Positions 48,859 through 61,097 of a stretch of DNA of 64,000 bases are shown here, one piece after another. The notes below the pieces were generated by a model that was given only the letters and a program-made list of their open reading frames with translations, ran no database searches and was not told the DNA's origin. Origin of the DNA: Diphasiastrum complanatum. Taxonomy: Eukaryota > Streptophyta > Lycopodiopsida > Lycopodiales > Lycopodiaceae. Position numbers and translations under genes: made by a program. Positions within the stretch are counted from its first letter, which is position 1, and every line of letters starts with the position of its first letter. Where the stretch lies: the NCBI GenBank assembly GCA_029204225.1, contig CM055099.1:52405298-52469297 (forward strand), read 5' to 3'.

Positions 48859-51800
48859 TATATACATATGCATTAAAGTGGAGAGATAAAGTTATCTATA
48901 ATCTGATCGATAGACAATCATCGTCAATATCAAATAACAAAAGAGTCAACTTGGGCAAGATTCTCTAAATGTGTCAAGGAGTGGTTTCAATCAATCATAC
49001 ACACAAACATCCATGATAAGTACAATCACTAACATTTTAAAAAATTCATCATGAATAATGATTGAAATTATTTTTGAAATTGGGTTTGCTTATAGGGTAA
49101 CCACATTCTTCTCACACTTACTGATATTTAGTTGAATTAAATATCTTTTAGGATGTAATGACCACTAGGAAAGTTATGTGAATAGCTTATATCCCAAGAA
49201 CAACTCATGTGATTGTACAGTATTTGGACATATCAAATGATTTTAGAGTGGAATGGTCAATGGCCCCTCCTACACATTGGTACTTGGAGATACTATGATG
49301 CTATTTAATATTTATAGCTTCATTTGAATAGTTTTGAACATTTTGAGGAGTAAATAAGACAAAACCTTTACTTTGAATAGTGATTACATTAAAAAAATAT
49401 AGACTCTTATTTTTAAACAACAAGATGTATTCCTTCAAGCCACAAAAATATGTTTCATAAAAGATTCAATAATGAGATTATGATCTTTTGCTCTTATTTA
49501 AAAGTTAACAAAAAGTGAAACCACTTCAAAGAAAATATGTATATTAAAATTAGACAACATTGAATCATTTTAAGTATAAGCATTTATGGAACTTTAAGAG
49601 ATGTCTTTTTCTTGTTTTATGATTAATATCTCAAAAGGCATCTATGGATGTTAAAGAGGGTCAAGAGTGCAAAAGATAAGCTTGGTTGCATAGAAAATAA
49701 TTGATTTTATAAAACAAGTGTTTTTTTCTTCTTCATCAAACAAACAAAGAATGATTTTTTGATGTACTCATCTAGAAAAGTTGTTCTTTTGGTGCAACAA
49801 GATAATGATGTCTTTCATGGGTGTGTGTGTAATGTTATCAACAACAAGGGAAGGGACAAATTGAGCAATGATCAGCTTGTTAATACTTAGGTGCTTCATT
49901 ACACAAACACACTCCTATTGGTCACTATATTCCTATGATTGAAAATTACATTAATTGATATCAATAAGCTATAATATTCGATCCTCTCATGGTGGTGGCT
50001 AGAGAACATAATACATACTCTAATTGTAGGTGGTGAAGGATGCTTTGTTAACATTTTTGAAGGTCAAACATTTTGGATTCTCTTTAAAGATTGAATATTC
50101 ACACATGTCTTCCAATTAAAACTCATAGTTTTCTATCTAAGATAATTGTGATCCCCTCCAAGAAACTCACATATTTACATCTTTTGCTTGTATTGATGTT
50201 TTCATTTATGAAGTTACAACTTATAATTTTTCTTTGTTAAATATATAGTTTCTCACACATTTGAAAGGATATATTCACATATAAGCCAGACTTTATCAAA
50301 ATAAAGTCAAACAATTGTAACTTTATTTCTTAGGTTTACAAACTCTTTTTGGTCTTGCTTGATCAATAACTAGAAATATTACAAGTGTACAAAATTTTGA
50401 AAATTAAAATATGCATTTGATCGATACTCTTGTTTTTTGATCTTACAAATACGAAGCAAAAAGTAAGTGATGGCATTTGCATTAGCACCAAAGGCAGTGC
50501 TATAAATTAATGGTTCATAGATCGAAAAAAAGAATACAAACTTGGAAAATAGATTTGTAGGGCAAGTGGCCTATTTCTAACTTTCCATAGTGTAAATAGA
50601 CTTGCTAATCTAAAGTTCTTTAGTTTAATATACTTTGCTTGAAACTGTATTATTCTGATTATGTCAAAACATTAGAGTGCCTATTGTGTTAACCAATGAA
50701 CTTTGAGATGTCTCTCCAACAATCCAAATACAATAAAGCGGCATATGAGACAAGGATTATTCAATTCTATTGCAAAAAAGAAAAGGTTGAGAGTTAAAAA
50801 TAAAATTGTTAAGTCATTTTTGTACTAGAAAGTCAATTTGTCATAGTTTGCATTAAAGATTTTGAGCTTGCCAACCCAATTATATTCGATCCACTCAAAT
50901 TGATGTTACAATATGGCACTGCCTAGTATGTCCCATTTCTCGTTGAGGGTAGTAGCCACTTGTAAATTTTGGCATGTCACCACAAGGATCCATGTGCCAA
51001 ATACGTTAAGAAAAGTTGTTAGTTTAGTTGTTCTTGCTATCAATTTAGTGGCCTTGGATATCTGTCACACGAGGATTTTATTCCCAAGGGAATAGTGCTC
51101 CCCTTGCGAAGTTAGCTTATTCTACTTAGTTTTTCCTACCCACCACTCCTACTTAACCACGCCTATCTAATCACAACATTCTTTCACCCTAATATGATAG
51201 ATGATTTGCTAGTTGTATTGCAATGGATTATTGTTGTTTTTTTGTTAGTAGTGTTACAACTTATAATGGGTTGCCTCTTTTGTTTCAAAAGCTCCTATTC
51301 CTTTTGCATTCAATTGGTTATAATGATGTTCAATATTTTTGTGAAGCTTCCAAAGCTCTATTTAACTAATGTGAACTAGGTCTTGCATGACTTTAAACAA
51401 TATTGATGTTTGTGTGTGGTGGGTAGGACTACGAAATCAATAATCCTAACCCTTGCATGCCACATTGAGGTATGATCATAGACCTTGGTTGCTCATGATC
51501 TACTTTTTGATTTGTGACCATAAACAAATTATTTGTTAGCCAATTTTTAGATTGGACGAGAATTGAGGTATTTTTTTTATATAATATTCTAAAAAGCGAC
51601 ATGTAAAAAGGTCAAAAATTATTTAATTTAATGGCATATATTGCCTTGGAATTAGGGGTCCTAGGAGCTAGCAAATAATTTTGTATTGGCCTTAGAATTG
51701 GCACTATTGTGATATGTGGAAAAGTCGATTATGTCACAAAGTTTGATGTGCCCTATTTTTGGAAAAAAAAAAACAACATAAAGAAAGACATATATCTAAG

Positions 51801-51922
51801 ATTGGAAAATTGTGAACCATCCAAAAAGATTGAAATACAATGAATGCCTAGTCAACTCTCTAGCACCCAAATACCCAACTAAGAATTCTTGTGGTGGAAG
51901 GAGAATCACATTAACATACTTG

Positions 51923-51924
<2 letters not shown>
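48859..51924. other. AT-rich intergenic region, nothing recognised
   Basis: Short frames only (60-61 codons at 50913 and 51194), none resembling a known family. Confidence 0.5.

Positions 51925-51925
<1 letters not shown>

Positions 51926-52007
<82 letters not shown>
51926..52007. repeat. (GA)n microsatellite
   Basis: About 41 uninterrupted GA units. Confidence 0.92.
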
Positions 52008-52008
<1 letters not shown>

Positions 52009-53125
52009 AAAACATTTCACATAGTCCCTCTTGAAAGTCAAGACCAAACCCTTTGAACCCTTTCATTTTATAGCATAATAGATAAAGACAAAGTTGTATA
52101 AAGTCTTACAGGACCAAGTACCATAAAGCGAAACAAGTTTTAGGATACTCAGCTGTTACATCCCACCGTCCCACTACACAAAACCGCACAAGTTAGTATA
52201 GTGGGAAATATAGGTGTCATAGTCGAGCATCAGTTGTTATCCATGTCCGAAACAAGATTCACTACTTTATCAGCTCAATTGCAAATACATATCATACGTC
52301 CAATCTTCCCTACCATGACTTACATCTTTAGCAATACATTCTGCCCTAAAAATGAAACTATATAAGGGCAAATGCCATACCGATCAATATAAGGACGAAA
52401 CGAATGTATGAAGTTCACATTAGCATTCCACATACATAAGAAGCTATTATTCCACAATGTACAAAGAAAACTAGCTCAAGCATAAGTGTTGGGTACTAGG
52501 GTAGATCCATGCCATACTAGTCCGTGAATTTTGAAAGAGATCATTTGGAGTTCTAACACCATAGAGCTTGGGCAAATCCATGTCATACAAGCCCGCAAGA
52601 GCCAAACCCAAACCAAGTTCTAGCTTACATACAACAACCATATTTAGTTTATACAACATTCTTATGCCACTAGCATTTTGTATACAAACACCACTTATAA
52701 TTACATGAATCAATCCTCATCAATTTGGAATTGCCTCATCAAGTACAGCTTATCTTAACACATCTTCTTAGCATTCTACGAATAACCATAACTCATAGCT
52801 TTATGAGCTTTACGTATCTATTAGTGTAAACCCTAAATTTAGGTTAAGATACAAAAATTAATGGTGTTCTTACACTTAGCTTCATACATGAATCCGTGGC
52901 AAAGAAATCTCATGCGAACTACCCATCCTCCAATAGGTATGCGACACACCTTCTTTATCTAATAATAGTTCCAATACGACAATGGTGGGTTAACAATGGA
53001 ACAAGGTCCTTATTACAAGAAACATATTTTGTTCTATCTTAGTATTGCAATAGCACATCACCATAGGTATATCATTTGTCTTAATTAACAAGCTTCTAGA
53101 AAGTTATCACCTCCTCGATCAATTC
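52008..53125. other. Intergenic region upstream of the Gypsy remnant
   Basis: No feature recognised; an 80-codon minus-strand frame at 52471-52713 has no visible domain. Confidence 0.45.
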
Positions 53126-55057
53126 TTGCCAAGAAAGCTAAACAAAGAGCCAAGGTCAATCCTTTTGAGGAGGAAAGTACAACATGATATGCCAGAGCAT
53201 TTCAAATGCTATACTCTGGATGATGTTGCCATTATGTTACAAAAAGCTCATTGTGAACCAAAAGAGCAAGTACCAGAAATGAAAGAGGTTTATAATGGAC
53301 CAGCGAAGACACAACCTATGAATCTTGTTGAACCAGGAGAACCAGAAAAGATTGTACAAGTTGGAACGCAACTTACCCCAAAACGGTTTTAAGCGTTAAG
53401 GAAGTTGTTGGTTAAGTATCAAGATTGTAGTTTGCATGACCCATAGAAATATATACTCCTCGAATTGTTCCTGATGGCCATGTCTTGATATCACATGTCC
53501 AAGAACAACTCCATGAGTAACACAAATTTGACACTTTTCTAGATTTAAGGAGATTTGGTATTTGTGACAACGTTTAAATATTTATTCCAAATGATCCAAG
53601 TGGCCTGTATCGGCACTATGAACTCCGAGATCATCCAAGTCAATTTCAAGAAATTTATGCAAGTTGTCTTTGAAGGCGAATTGCATCACTCTTTGAAATG
53701 AACTAGGTGCATTACAAAGTCCAAACGACATAACTTTATAAGCATAAGTTCTTCATTCTTTGCAAAAGCTGCTTTATGGTTCCGCAGGTGCGATCTTGAA
53801 ACCACTTAATCCATCCAAAAAACTCTAGGCTTTTGCTCCAGCAAGGCGGTCCAATATGCTTTTAGTAAAGGGCAACATAAAGTGATCCTTTCGCGTCATT
53901 TTATTCAAAGCTTTGAGATTCACACAAATTCTCATCTTCTCATTCTTCTTAGGAACGACAACAATTGGTGAAACCCATTCAATATGCTCGATCTCGTATA
54001 TGAAATTGGCTTCAAGTAATCTTTGTAGCTCTTTCTTAATAAGATCAGTAACATTTGGATTACAGCGATAGAATGTTGTGACTTTTGAAATTGCGTCAGA
54101 TCAAGGGAATTGTATGCTCAATCACTAATGTTGAAATACCTTTTAGATGCTTGTATGTCCAAAGCATGACCTATATACAAGTTGACTATTGTACCTATTT
54201 GGACAGCCGAAACGTTGGAAGCATTTGAAAAATTGAAGAAAGCTTTAGCTTCTACACCAATCTTACAAGCTCCAAAATGGATAATTGAGTTTCACGTTCA
54301 TAACGATCACTTTTGACGCAGCCACGTGAATACAAGAAGGACTATCCTATCATATTTGTAAGTCGACAGCTTACAGATCCTGAGAAGAATTACTCGACAA
54401 CCGAACGAGAAGCGTTGGCCATGGTTTTTTTTGTTAAGAAATTCGACATTATCTAATGGCGACACATTTTCCATTTTCTACCGATCACTAGCCATTACTT
54501 TATTTGGTGAACAAGATGTGTAACACGGGACGTATTGCAAGATGGCTACTTCTATTGACCGAATTTTATTTTCGAATTGTGGTTCGAAAAGGTAAACAAC
54601 ATTATCTTGCAGACTATGTTTCAAGAATCAAATCAGCACCAGTCAATAGTAAAGTGAATGATGAATTACCAGATGTTGCGCTGTTTTATGTTGACGCAAT
54701 ACCTGAGTGGGCAACATATATTGTTGAATATTTGATGTTAGGCCAACCTAACGACTCGTTGACAAAAGTACAAAAGAAACAATTGATTCTTAAGGCACAG
54801 CCTTATCAATTGATTGCGTGCCCATTGTATCGACATGGAATGGATGATATTTTGAGAAGATGTGTGATCTAGCCTTGATGTATAAAACCAAGTTGATCAA
54901 AGGGAAATTGAAGTTTACAGATGAAGGACCATATAAAGTGAAAGAGATACTGTCCTATGGAGTAGTTATTTTGGAACATTGGGATGGAAAATGTTTTGAC
55001 ACCCCAGTGAATGGCAGCCAACTACGCAAGTTTTGGCAGCCAGTTCAACCAGCATGA
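53126..55057 (+). mobile_element. Gypsy pol remnant with an inverted RT segment
   Basis: Plus-strand 53126-53440 is the region before RT (EPGEPEKIVQVGTQLTPK, LRKLLVKYQD). About 53470-54090 encodes RT on the minus strand (EWVSPIVVVPKKNEKMRICV, then LNKMTRKDHFMLPFT and LGHVIS). The plus strand resumes at about 54190 with the connection and RNase H (AFEKLKKALASTPILQAPKW, YPIIFVSRQL, STTEREALAMV), then RKGKQHYLADYVSRI in 54504-54872, and a polyprotein C-terminus (FTDEGPYKVKEI) in 54860-55057. The integrase core is missing. Stops and frameshifts throughout. Confidence 0.85.
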
Positions 55058-55900
55058 TTCAAGGATCTTATCATTTTTACTTTTGTTGTTTTACAATTTG
55101 TCTGTACATCATTGAAAATTTAGGGCACACATGGCCTAGTGAAAATGCTTAAAACACATTTTGTCTAACTGTGGTGACATTCTATTTATATAAAACCATT
55201 CAAAATTTTTATAATATCAAATTTTAAAAAATTATGTCGGTTTCATTTCTGACCCTAGTACTATCTAGGCTGAGCTTCAATGTGATATCTTGTCACCCAG
55301 ACACCCCACCTTCGATAGATGTTTCCATCCACCCTAGGTGAGCTTATTTTCCTTTTAAAGTGTTTGTTGAGTGGACATAATAAGTTGCAAATTGGTAGAT
55401 TTAGGGTTCCATACACTTTGAGAAAGTTCGATCTATATATATAACTTCGTTGTTAATGTAGAACCGTAGAATCTGTTAATCAAAGACAAAAGATACAAAA
55501 GAGAGAGCATGTAACCTGTTGTGAAAAAAATGAATTTTTGCAGTTTTCTTGAGTCAAGTGCCCTAAAATCTTAGTAAACTACAATTGGTGGTTTTTTGAG
55601 ATAAAAACTGATTAAAATCAGAAAGAGTTAGAAGAGATTTATAGAGAGAGACAACACATGCCCTTCCTCAGGCATGATCCCTCGAGGAGACGACCTTCCC
55701 TACCGTAATTTCAGTTTTTACTTTTTTTAAGTGATTTTGTGCTGTAAATTTTCTTTACACGCACCTTCCGTGTAGATGGTGAGTGTAAAACTTAAAAAAA
55801 AAAAGATGCGCACAAATTACGTTATATGAGGTGACTGCTTTTTATTAGTAAAAAATAAAAATGAGATCAAGTTAATAGGACGAGGGGGCGAGATGGGGAT
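55058..55900. other. Intergenic region upstream of NBP35
   Basis: Holds the second hairpin repeat (55754-55789); otherwise nothing recognised. Confidence 0.5.
55754..55789. repeat. Hairpin repeat, copy 2
   Basis: TTTACACGCACCTTC and GATGGTGAGTGTAAA pair at 13 of 15 positions. As in copy 1 it is preceded by AATTTTCTTT and followed by a homopolymer and GATGCGCACAAATTA-like sequence. Confidence 0.6.
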
Positions 55901-55915
55901 TTTAGGGTTAGGGTT
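55901..55915 (-). promoter_or_regulatory. Telo-box (two telomere-type units) upstream of NBP35
   Basis: TTTAGGGTTAGGGTT, about 170 nt before the NBP35 ATG. Telo-boxes (AAACCCTA) are known plant promoter elements common in genes for translation and growth. Position fits a proximal promoter; function is inferred. Confidence 0.5.
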
Positions 55916-55977
55916 CTTTGTAAGGTTTGGAGTATAGTGAGGTAATAAGGTTTTGGAGAGACATTACAGAGTGAGGT

Positions 55978-55981
<4 letters not shown>

Positions 55982-56036
<55 letters not shown>
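55982..56036 (+). repeat. (GA)n tract in the NBP35 leader or proximal promoter
   Basis: About 25 GA units ending some 50 nt before the ATG. It is probably 5' UTR or core promoter. GA tracts in plant leaders bind BBR/BPC proteins; that role is inferred here. Confidence 0.75.
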
Positions 56037-56037
<1 letters not shown>

Positions 56038-56085
56038 ATTGAAAGCTGAGAGCGGGAGCGATCAGAAATTGTAATAGGGGAGAGT

Positions 56086-59000
56086 ATGGAGAATGGAACA
56101 TCCGGCTATGCCAATGGCGGAGTGGTAGTGGGGGACGTGCCCCAGAATGCAAACGAACGTGAGTAGCAGCAGCGGCATCACTCTTTCCTTGAAGTTGTTG
56201 ATGGAATCGCATACCTTTGTGGTGAATTTGAGCACTGTCTGCAAGGGCTTATGGGTCCTCTGAAAGTTTGATGCTTTGCTAATTCTCAATTAGGTCTGTT
56301 AACAGGCCTGAGGGCGTTTCTTGGATTTTTTCCACTCTCACTTTGTATTGAGATCGTTTTGTGGTTGTATATCAGATTGCCCTGGCACAGAAGCAGAAGC
56401 AGCAGGCAAAGCTGCAGCATGTGAAGGGTGTCCTAATCAGGAAGTTTGTGCTACAGCTCCTAAAGGCCCTGATCCAGGTATATACCTTGCTTTTTTATGG
56501 GAAGGAAATGTTTTGCATTGTTTAATAATACAAACACTTTCAATTCAGTTAAATACAGCTAGTGGGAAGAGTTTCCATCCATTAAATGGTGATGTATGAA
56601 TTCAATTAACGTGGAAGAGATACATATACATTAGACAACCGTTATTTTTCTTTTCTGTTAACAAATGTGCTGTCTTAATGAAAATCTACCATGTAGCATA
56701 TTGTGTACCGATGTTCCAACCCTATTTCTGGATGGGCCTGCACAGCGATGCTCCTCTGCAGGTATTTGAGCTATGCCCAAATTTGCTGTACTCATATGTA
56801 CGATGCGATAGAAAATTTCAATCTAAGCTGCGCTCAGAACACGGTGTTCTGGAACAAAAAGTGAACGCGCATTCTGCCAATTTAAGACTGTGTTCCAATT
56901 TAGAACACAGTCAGATGTGCAATTTTTTTCTTCTTATTTCATAATTATCAGCAGGGGTTCGCGTTTGGGGTGCATATCAGTCTTGAATACATATCATCTT
57001 CACTGTACCTTTCAAACTCAATACTACAAGCATACAAGGGTTTTGGAAGTTATGTGGTTCCTCTTAAAACCTTCCTAAGTCTAGCCCATCCCCTTCTCCG
57101 GCTCTACCCAATATAGTCCTGTATAGAGGGATCGCATACCTGATGCCCGTCTCTATACAGAAATATGTATACATAACTGTTTGGCCAGCCACACATAGGG
57201 ACTGCTATCCATTCAAGTACGGTTGCAACGTGGATGCTACAAACACATTCATCACAACGTTCTGTTGAAGCAAGATGTGAACAGATTTTGAGCAAGTGAA
57301 AATTAGGCTTTTGTTCTTCAAACAATAATGCCCACATAATAGTAAGTGCTAAAATGTTCCAGGTTAATGTTTTATCAACTGAGTTCAATGAAACCAAGTT
57401 GGAATATGCATTATTACTCAGCTTGGCAGTTTTCACCGTCCTGTCATGGCTCAAAAATTTATAACTACCATTGGAATCATTTGCATTGGAATATGCATTA
57501 TTACTCAGCTTGGCAGTTTTCACCGTCCTGTCATGGCTCGAAAATTTATAACTACCATTGGAATCATTTGCAGCAAGTTTTCTTTGTTAATCATCTCTAC
57601 TTTATTGTTTAAGAGCTTCATTAAGTTCAAGGATAGTTGATCTTGCTTGGCAAATCGTCATCTTGAGTTCCATTATTTCAAAATGGCTAGTACGATTATA
57701 GAGTATATACCTTAAATTTGCTGCTTGTTGGCTTTCAATCATGAATCTCCCCAATGCAATATTTTTGGCCAACCTGTTGGATTCTAAACGAGACTTCAAC
57801 GTACTCCTTTGAGTACTAGGTCCTCCTTTCATGGGTTCCAATTCTATGTTTATGATCTCTGCAACGTCTATCTCTGGTAGATCTGTGCTCTCTAAATCGC
57901 TTCTCATTTGACTTCTAATCCATGATTTCACATAGCTGAGTTACATAGTGAAGGGCTATTTTAGATGTCGTCCTCCTAATAATTGAGCATGGGGGTGTCC
58001 CCACTTTTAGTAGAGCACCCTTAATTTGATGTGTGGGTGTCATAGATGTTAGCGTTCCGGAACGCTGGTTCCGGAACGGTTCCGGGATTCACCAGCGTTC
58101 CGGATAGCAAAGTTGCAATTTTTTTTTTTTTGGATTTTTAAAAAACTGTGTTTTGGGGGGGGGGGGGAGAGAGGTGGGGGAATACAACATGTAGGGACGT
58201 AAAAGAAATTTCAAACTCATTGCAAAGCATAGTAACTACTAACTCCTGACTCCTAACTTGTTGACATTACTAATTGAGAAATTAGAATGGATAACGGAGT
58301 CTAGGAGCAATAGAAGTAGGCCTCTCATCTTCACCATTGACAACCTCCCACAAGGCAAGAGACAGCTCAGTCAAAAATAGCAATGTAACAGGGCAGTAGC
58401 AGAAGGGTAGGAAAAAAACAGTCAGCAAATACAGAGTACTAAGAATCATGATTGAATAACATTATATACCTGTTATTGGACCACCACCACCTCGATTCTG
58501 GTTGGGTCTGCAGAAAATTAATTTATGGGACCCTGAGGAACAAGGCCAAAATCTCCTTATGGGAACTGTTTGAATGAAAATATATCTGATATTGGAAAAC
58601 CAGGAGTTGAGTCCCCTTGATTCTGGTTGGGTTCAAGGCTGAAATTTCTTTGTGCGAAGCATGATTGAATGACATTATATGCTTGATATTGGATCACTGG
58701 GATTAGCTCTGGTTAGGTACATAGGAAAAATGAATTTGGGACCAGAAGGACCAACACTGAAAGCTAGATACCTACGAGTTCAAACCATTTAATTCATCAT
58801 TGGGTTCTTATTGAGGTGACTTAAAAAAATGGCAGGACATAAATTTTCTTATTCCATGATGTGTCCTCTTTTTATGTGAAGCAACCAAGAAAAAAGGTCA
58901 TCTTTCCCTACCTCTTTGTAGTTTCACTGGGCTACTTCTAGGGGTGAGAGTGGTTGAGATTGTGGCTTCTCATATGTTCATGCATTTCTTCCAGGTGGGT

Positions 59001-60070
59001 TGGCTTTCCACACTAGGATTGCTGGAAAGGCAGGAAATATTTTGGGGTTGGGGAGGAGATTTTTTTCGAGAATCTTCTCATAAGCCAGCACTGGACAGCC
59101 AGGAACTTATTACTGCAAATGTTGTGCTGGAGGGAAATTCAAGTGTTCTTGCTCCTGGTGAGTCCCTGTGCTGACAGCTGTCGATACCAAACAACTAGCC
59201 TGCTCAGGCCACAAATATGAGAGATCCAATTAGTAGGAGCTTTTAATTAATCTGCTTAGATCCAAGAAACAATCAACTAGCTGTACATTCATTATCTATG
59301 CTGTTCATCTACCCAAAACCAAGGGAATCATCCAAGGGTGTTGATTGGCAAGAGATGCATTGAATCAGCCTGCTATTAGTCACAGACTATGGTTAGTTGC
59401 TCGAATGCTGGCTTTTCTACTAATCCAGGGACGAGAACATGCAGTCTCCGACTACACTTGGTCAAAAGAAATTAGTTACAAGCTAACTATGGTTCAGACT
59501 GAAGTTACAAGTAGTAACTGCAATGTAAGCTTTAAAAACTCTATGGTCAATAAAACATCTTTACACAGAAGTCACTCAAGGATTATTGATCCCTGAATGT
59601 GACTAGTGCTTTTTTTCATTTTTTCGTGTGCAGTCTTATTTTCTCGTTTAACTTCTTAAGAACACGCCCACTTTTCTATGCTTCATCCCGTTGGATGCAA
59701 GAGAAGATGTTCAAGCTCCTTATATGTCCTCCCTCCATCTCAACTTCCTTCAGCTGCCTATGAACAGCAGAAACTAGCACTGTTTTTCTTTATTCCACTT
59801 TTCTCTTTTTTTCCCGGTTGTTCTTGAATGTTCTTCTGGTTGTGAGCAGTGAAACACTGGTATGTGCTCTTGTTTCATCTTTTTCATGGATCATACATTG
59901 GACTCTCACTCTTTGACAACCAAATGTTTCTAGGATGATTTAAATCTACAGAAAAGAAAAGTTGAATGGATTCGAATCCAGTTGATTCTTGTTGAGTTAT
60001 GACTCTGCCGTCTTGTCTAATATCATGCTTTATAGTATAATGTGCTGCCATACCCTTGGATCTAGCTAAC

Positions 60071-60159
<89 letters not shown>

Positions 60160-61097
60160 CTAATGTTGTTTCTAAAATGTTTGTAGACCTGGTTGCTATT
60201 GGAGAGCGCATGAAGAGTATAAAGCACAAGATATTAGTGCTTTCAGGAAAGGGTGGAGTGGGAAAGAGCACTGTTGCAGCACAGCTTTCATTTGCCCTGG
60301 CAGCTATGGACAAGCAAGTGGGTTTGTTAGACATTGACATTTGCGGACCCAGTGTTCCCAAAATGTTAGGCCTCGAAGGCCAAGAAATTCACCAGAGTAA
60401 TCTGGGCTGGTCTCCAGTCTATGTGGAGGATAATTTAGGTGTAATGTCTATTGGATTTATGTTGCCCGATCCAGATGAAGCTGTCATTTGGAGAGGGCCA
60501 CGCAAAAATGGGCTAATTAAGCAGTTTTTGAAGGATGTCTATTGGGGCGACCTTGACTACCTTGTTATAGATGCACCACCGGGGACGTCTGATGAACATA
60601 TTTCCATTGCACAGTATCTGAAGGCAACAAATGTTGATGGTGCCATTATAGTTACTACGCCTCAAGAAATCGCCATAATTGATGTGAGGAAGGAAGTGAA
60701 TTTTTGTAAGAAGGTGGGACTTCCGATCTTAGGTGTTGTGGAAAACATGAGTGGGTTGCAGCAGCCATTAGCAAGTTTTGAGTTCAAAATGGTCGCAGAC
60801 GATGGCGAAGAAAAAAATGTGACTAAAGAGGTACTTGAGCAATTGCAAACACGTTGTCCAGATCTTCTGTCAGTTTTCGCTTGCACGGAAGTATTCTATG
60901 CTGGCGGTGGAGGAGCACAGAAGATGGCAAAGGACATGGGCGTGCCTTTTCTTGGATGCATACCTCTAGATCCTCAGTTGAGTAAGGCAGCAGAGGATGG
61001 GCGTTCATGCTTTATTGATTCTCAATGTAAATCAAGCGCATCAGCCCTTCAAAGAATTATCAAGAAGGTCTTGCATGTCACAGAACATGTCAGATAG
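56086..61097 (+). CDS. NBP35: NBP35, cytosolic Fe-S cluster assembly ATPase (Mrp/NBP35 family), 3 exons, complete
   Basis: P-loop scaffold that assembles 4Fe-4S clusters for cytosolic and nuclear apoproteins in the CIA pathway. Exons 56086-56158, 56376-56477 and 60187-61097 have GT-AG introns and join in phase to 1086 nt, 361 aa plus TAG (Arabidopsis protein about 350 aa). Exon 2 carries the N-terminal cluster motif C-X13-C-X2-C-X5-C at Cys26, 40, 43 and 49. Exon 3 carries the deviant Walker [10 protein letters not shown] at 79-87, then DIDICGPS and [10 protein letters not shown]. The region after VVENMSG, which has a CPxC pair in fungal and animal relatives, reads LQQPL here; as I recall, plant NBP35 also lacks it. 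Intron 1 is 217 nt and intron 2 about 3.7 kb. A 341-codon frame opening inside the AG tract at 60072 is not the true start, because exons 1 and 2 supply the conserved N-terminus. Confidence 0.96.
57399..57572 (+). repeat. 87 bp tandem duplication in NBP35 intron 2
   Basis: Two head-to-tail copies, 57399-57485 and 57486-57572, beginning TTGGAATATGCATTATTACT; one substitution between them (CTCAAAAA versus CTCGAAAA). Confidence 0.95.
57602..57931 (-). other. Unidentified 109-codon frame inside NBP35 intron 2
   Basis: The translation is hydrophilic and alpha-helix-prone ([36 protein letters not shown]), like a coiled coil or an element-encoded structural segment, in an AT-rich intron. No motif recognised. 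It may be chance or a retroelement scrap. Confidence 0.3.
58041..58106. mobile_element. Possible hAT end with palindromic motifs
   Basis: CATAGATGTTAGCG resembles the CATAGTTGCAGCG end at 20632 and is followed by the perfect palindrome AGCGTTCCGGAACGCT (58051-58066), GTTCCGGAAC and CAGCGTTCCGG. No partner end found, so likely a truncated terminus. Confidence 0.4.
58154..58167 (+). repeat. G-run
   Basis: About 14 consecutive G, followed by AGAGAGGTGGGGG, in NBP35 intron 2. Confidence 0.8.
60074..60157. repeat. (GA)n microsatellite beside the NBP35 exon 3 acceptor
   Basis: About 42 GA units on the sense strand ending some 29 nt before the splice acceptor at 60186. Confidence 0.95.

Larger units (their letters stand above)
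56478..60186 (+). other. NBP35 intron 2, 3.7 kb, with AG tract near the acceptor
   Basis: The donor is CAG/GTATAT after the codons for PDP and the acceptor is TTTGTAG before the codons for DLVAI; the split aspartate codon is restored. It contains an 87 bp tandem duplication, an unidentified 109-codon minus-strand frame, a hAT-like end with palindromes, a G-run and an 84 bp (AG)n tract ending about 29 nt before the acceptor. The only branch-point-like sequence downstream of the tract is CCTAAT at 60159-60164. Confidence 0.9.

Noticed and set aside
58944-59596. Frames of 76 and 83 codons as extra NBP35 exons
   Set aside because: No match to NBP35 is visible, and exons 2 and 3 already join at the conserved PDP-DLVAI site.
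60072-60186. The 341-codon NBP35 frame starting inside the AG tract
   Set aside because: Its first 38 residues are Arg-Glu repeat and intron translation. Exons 1 and 2 supply the conserved N-terminus with correct splice phases.
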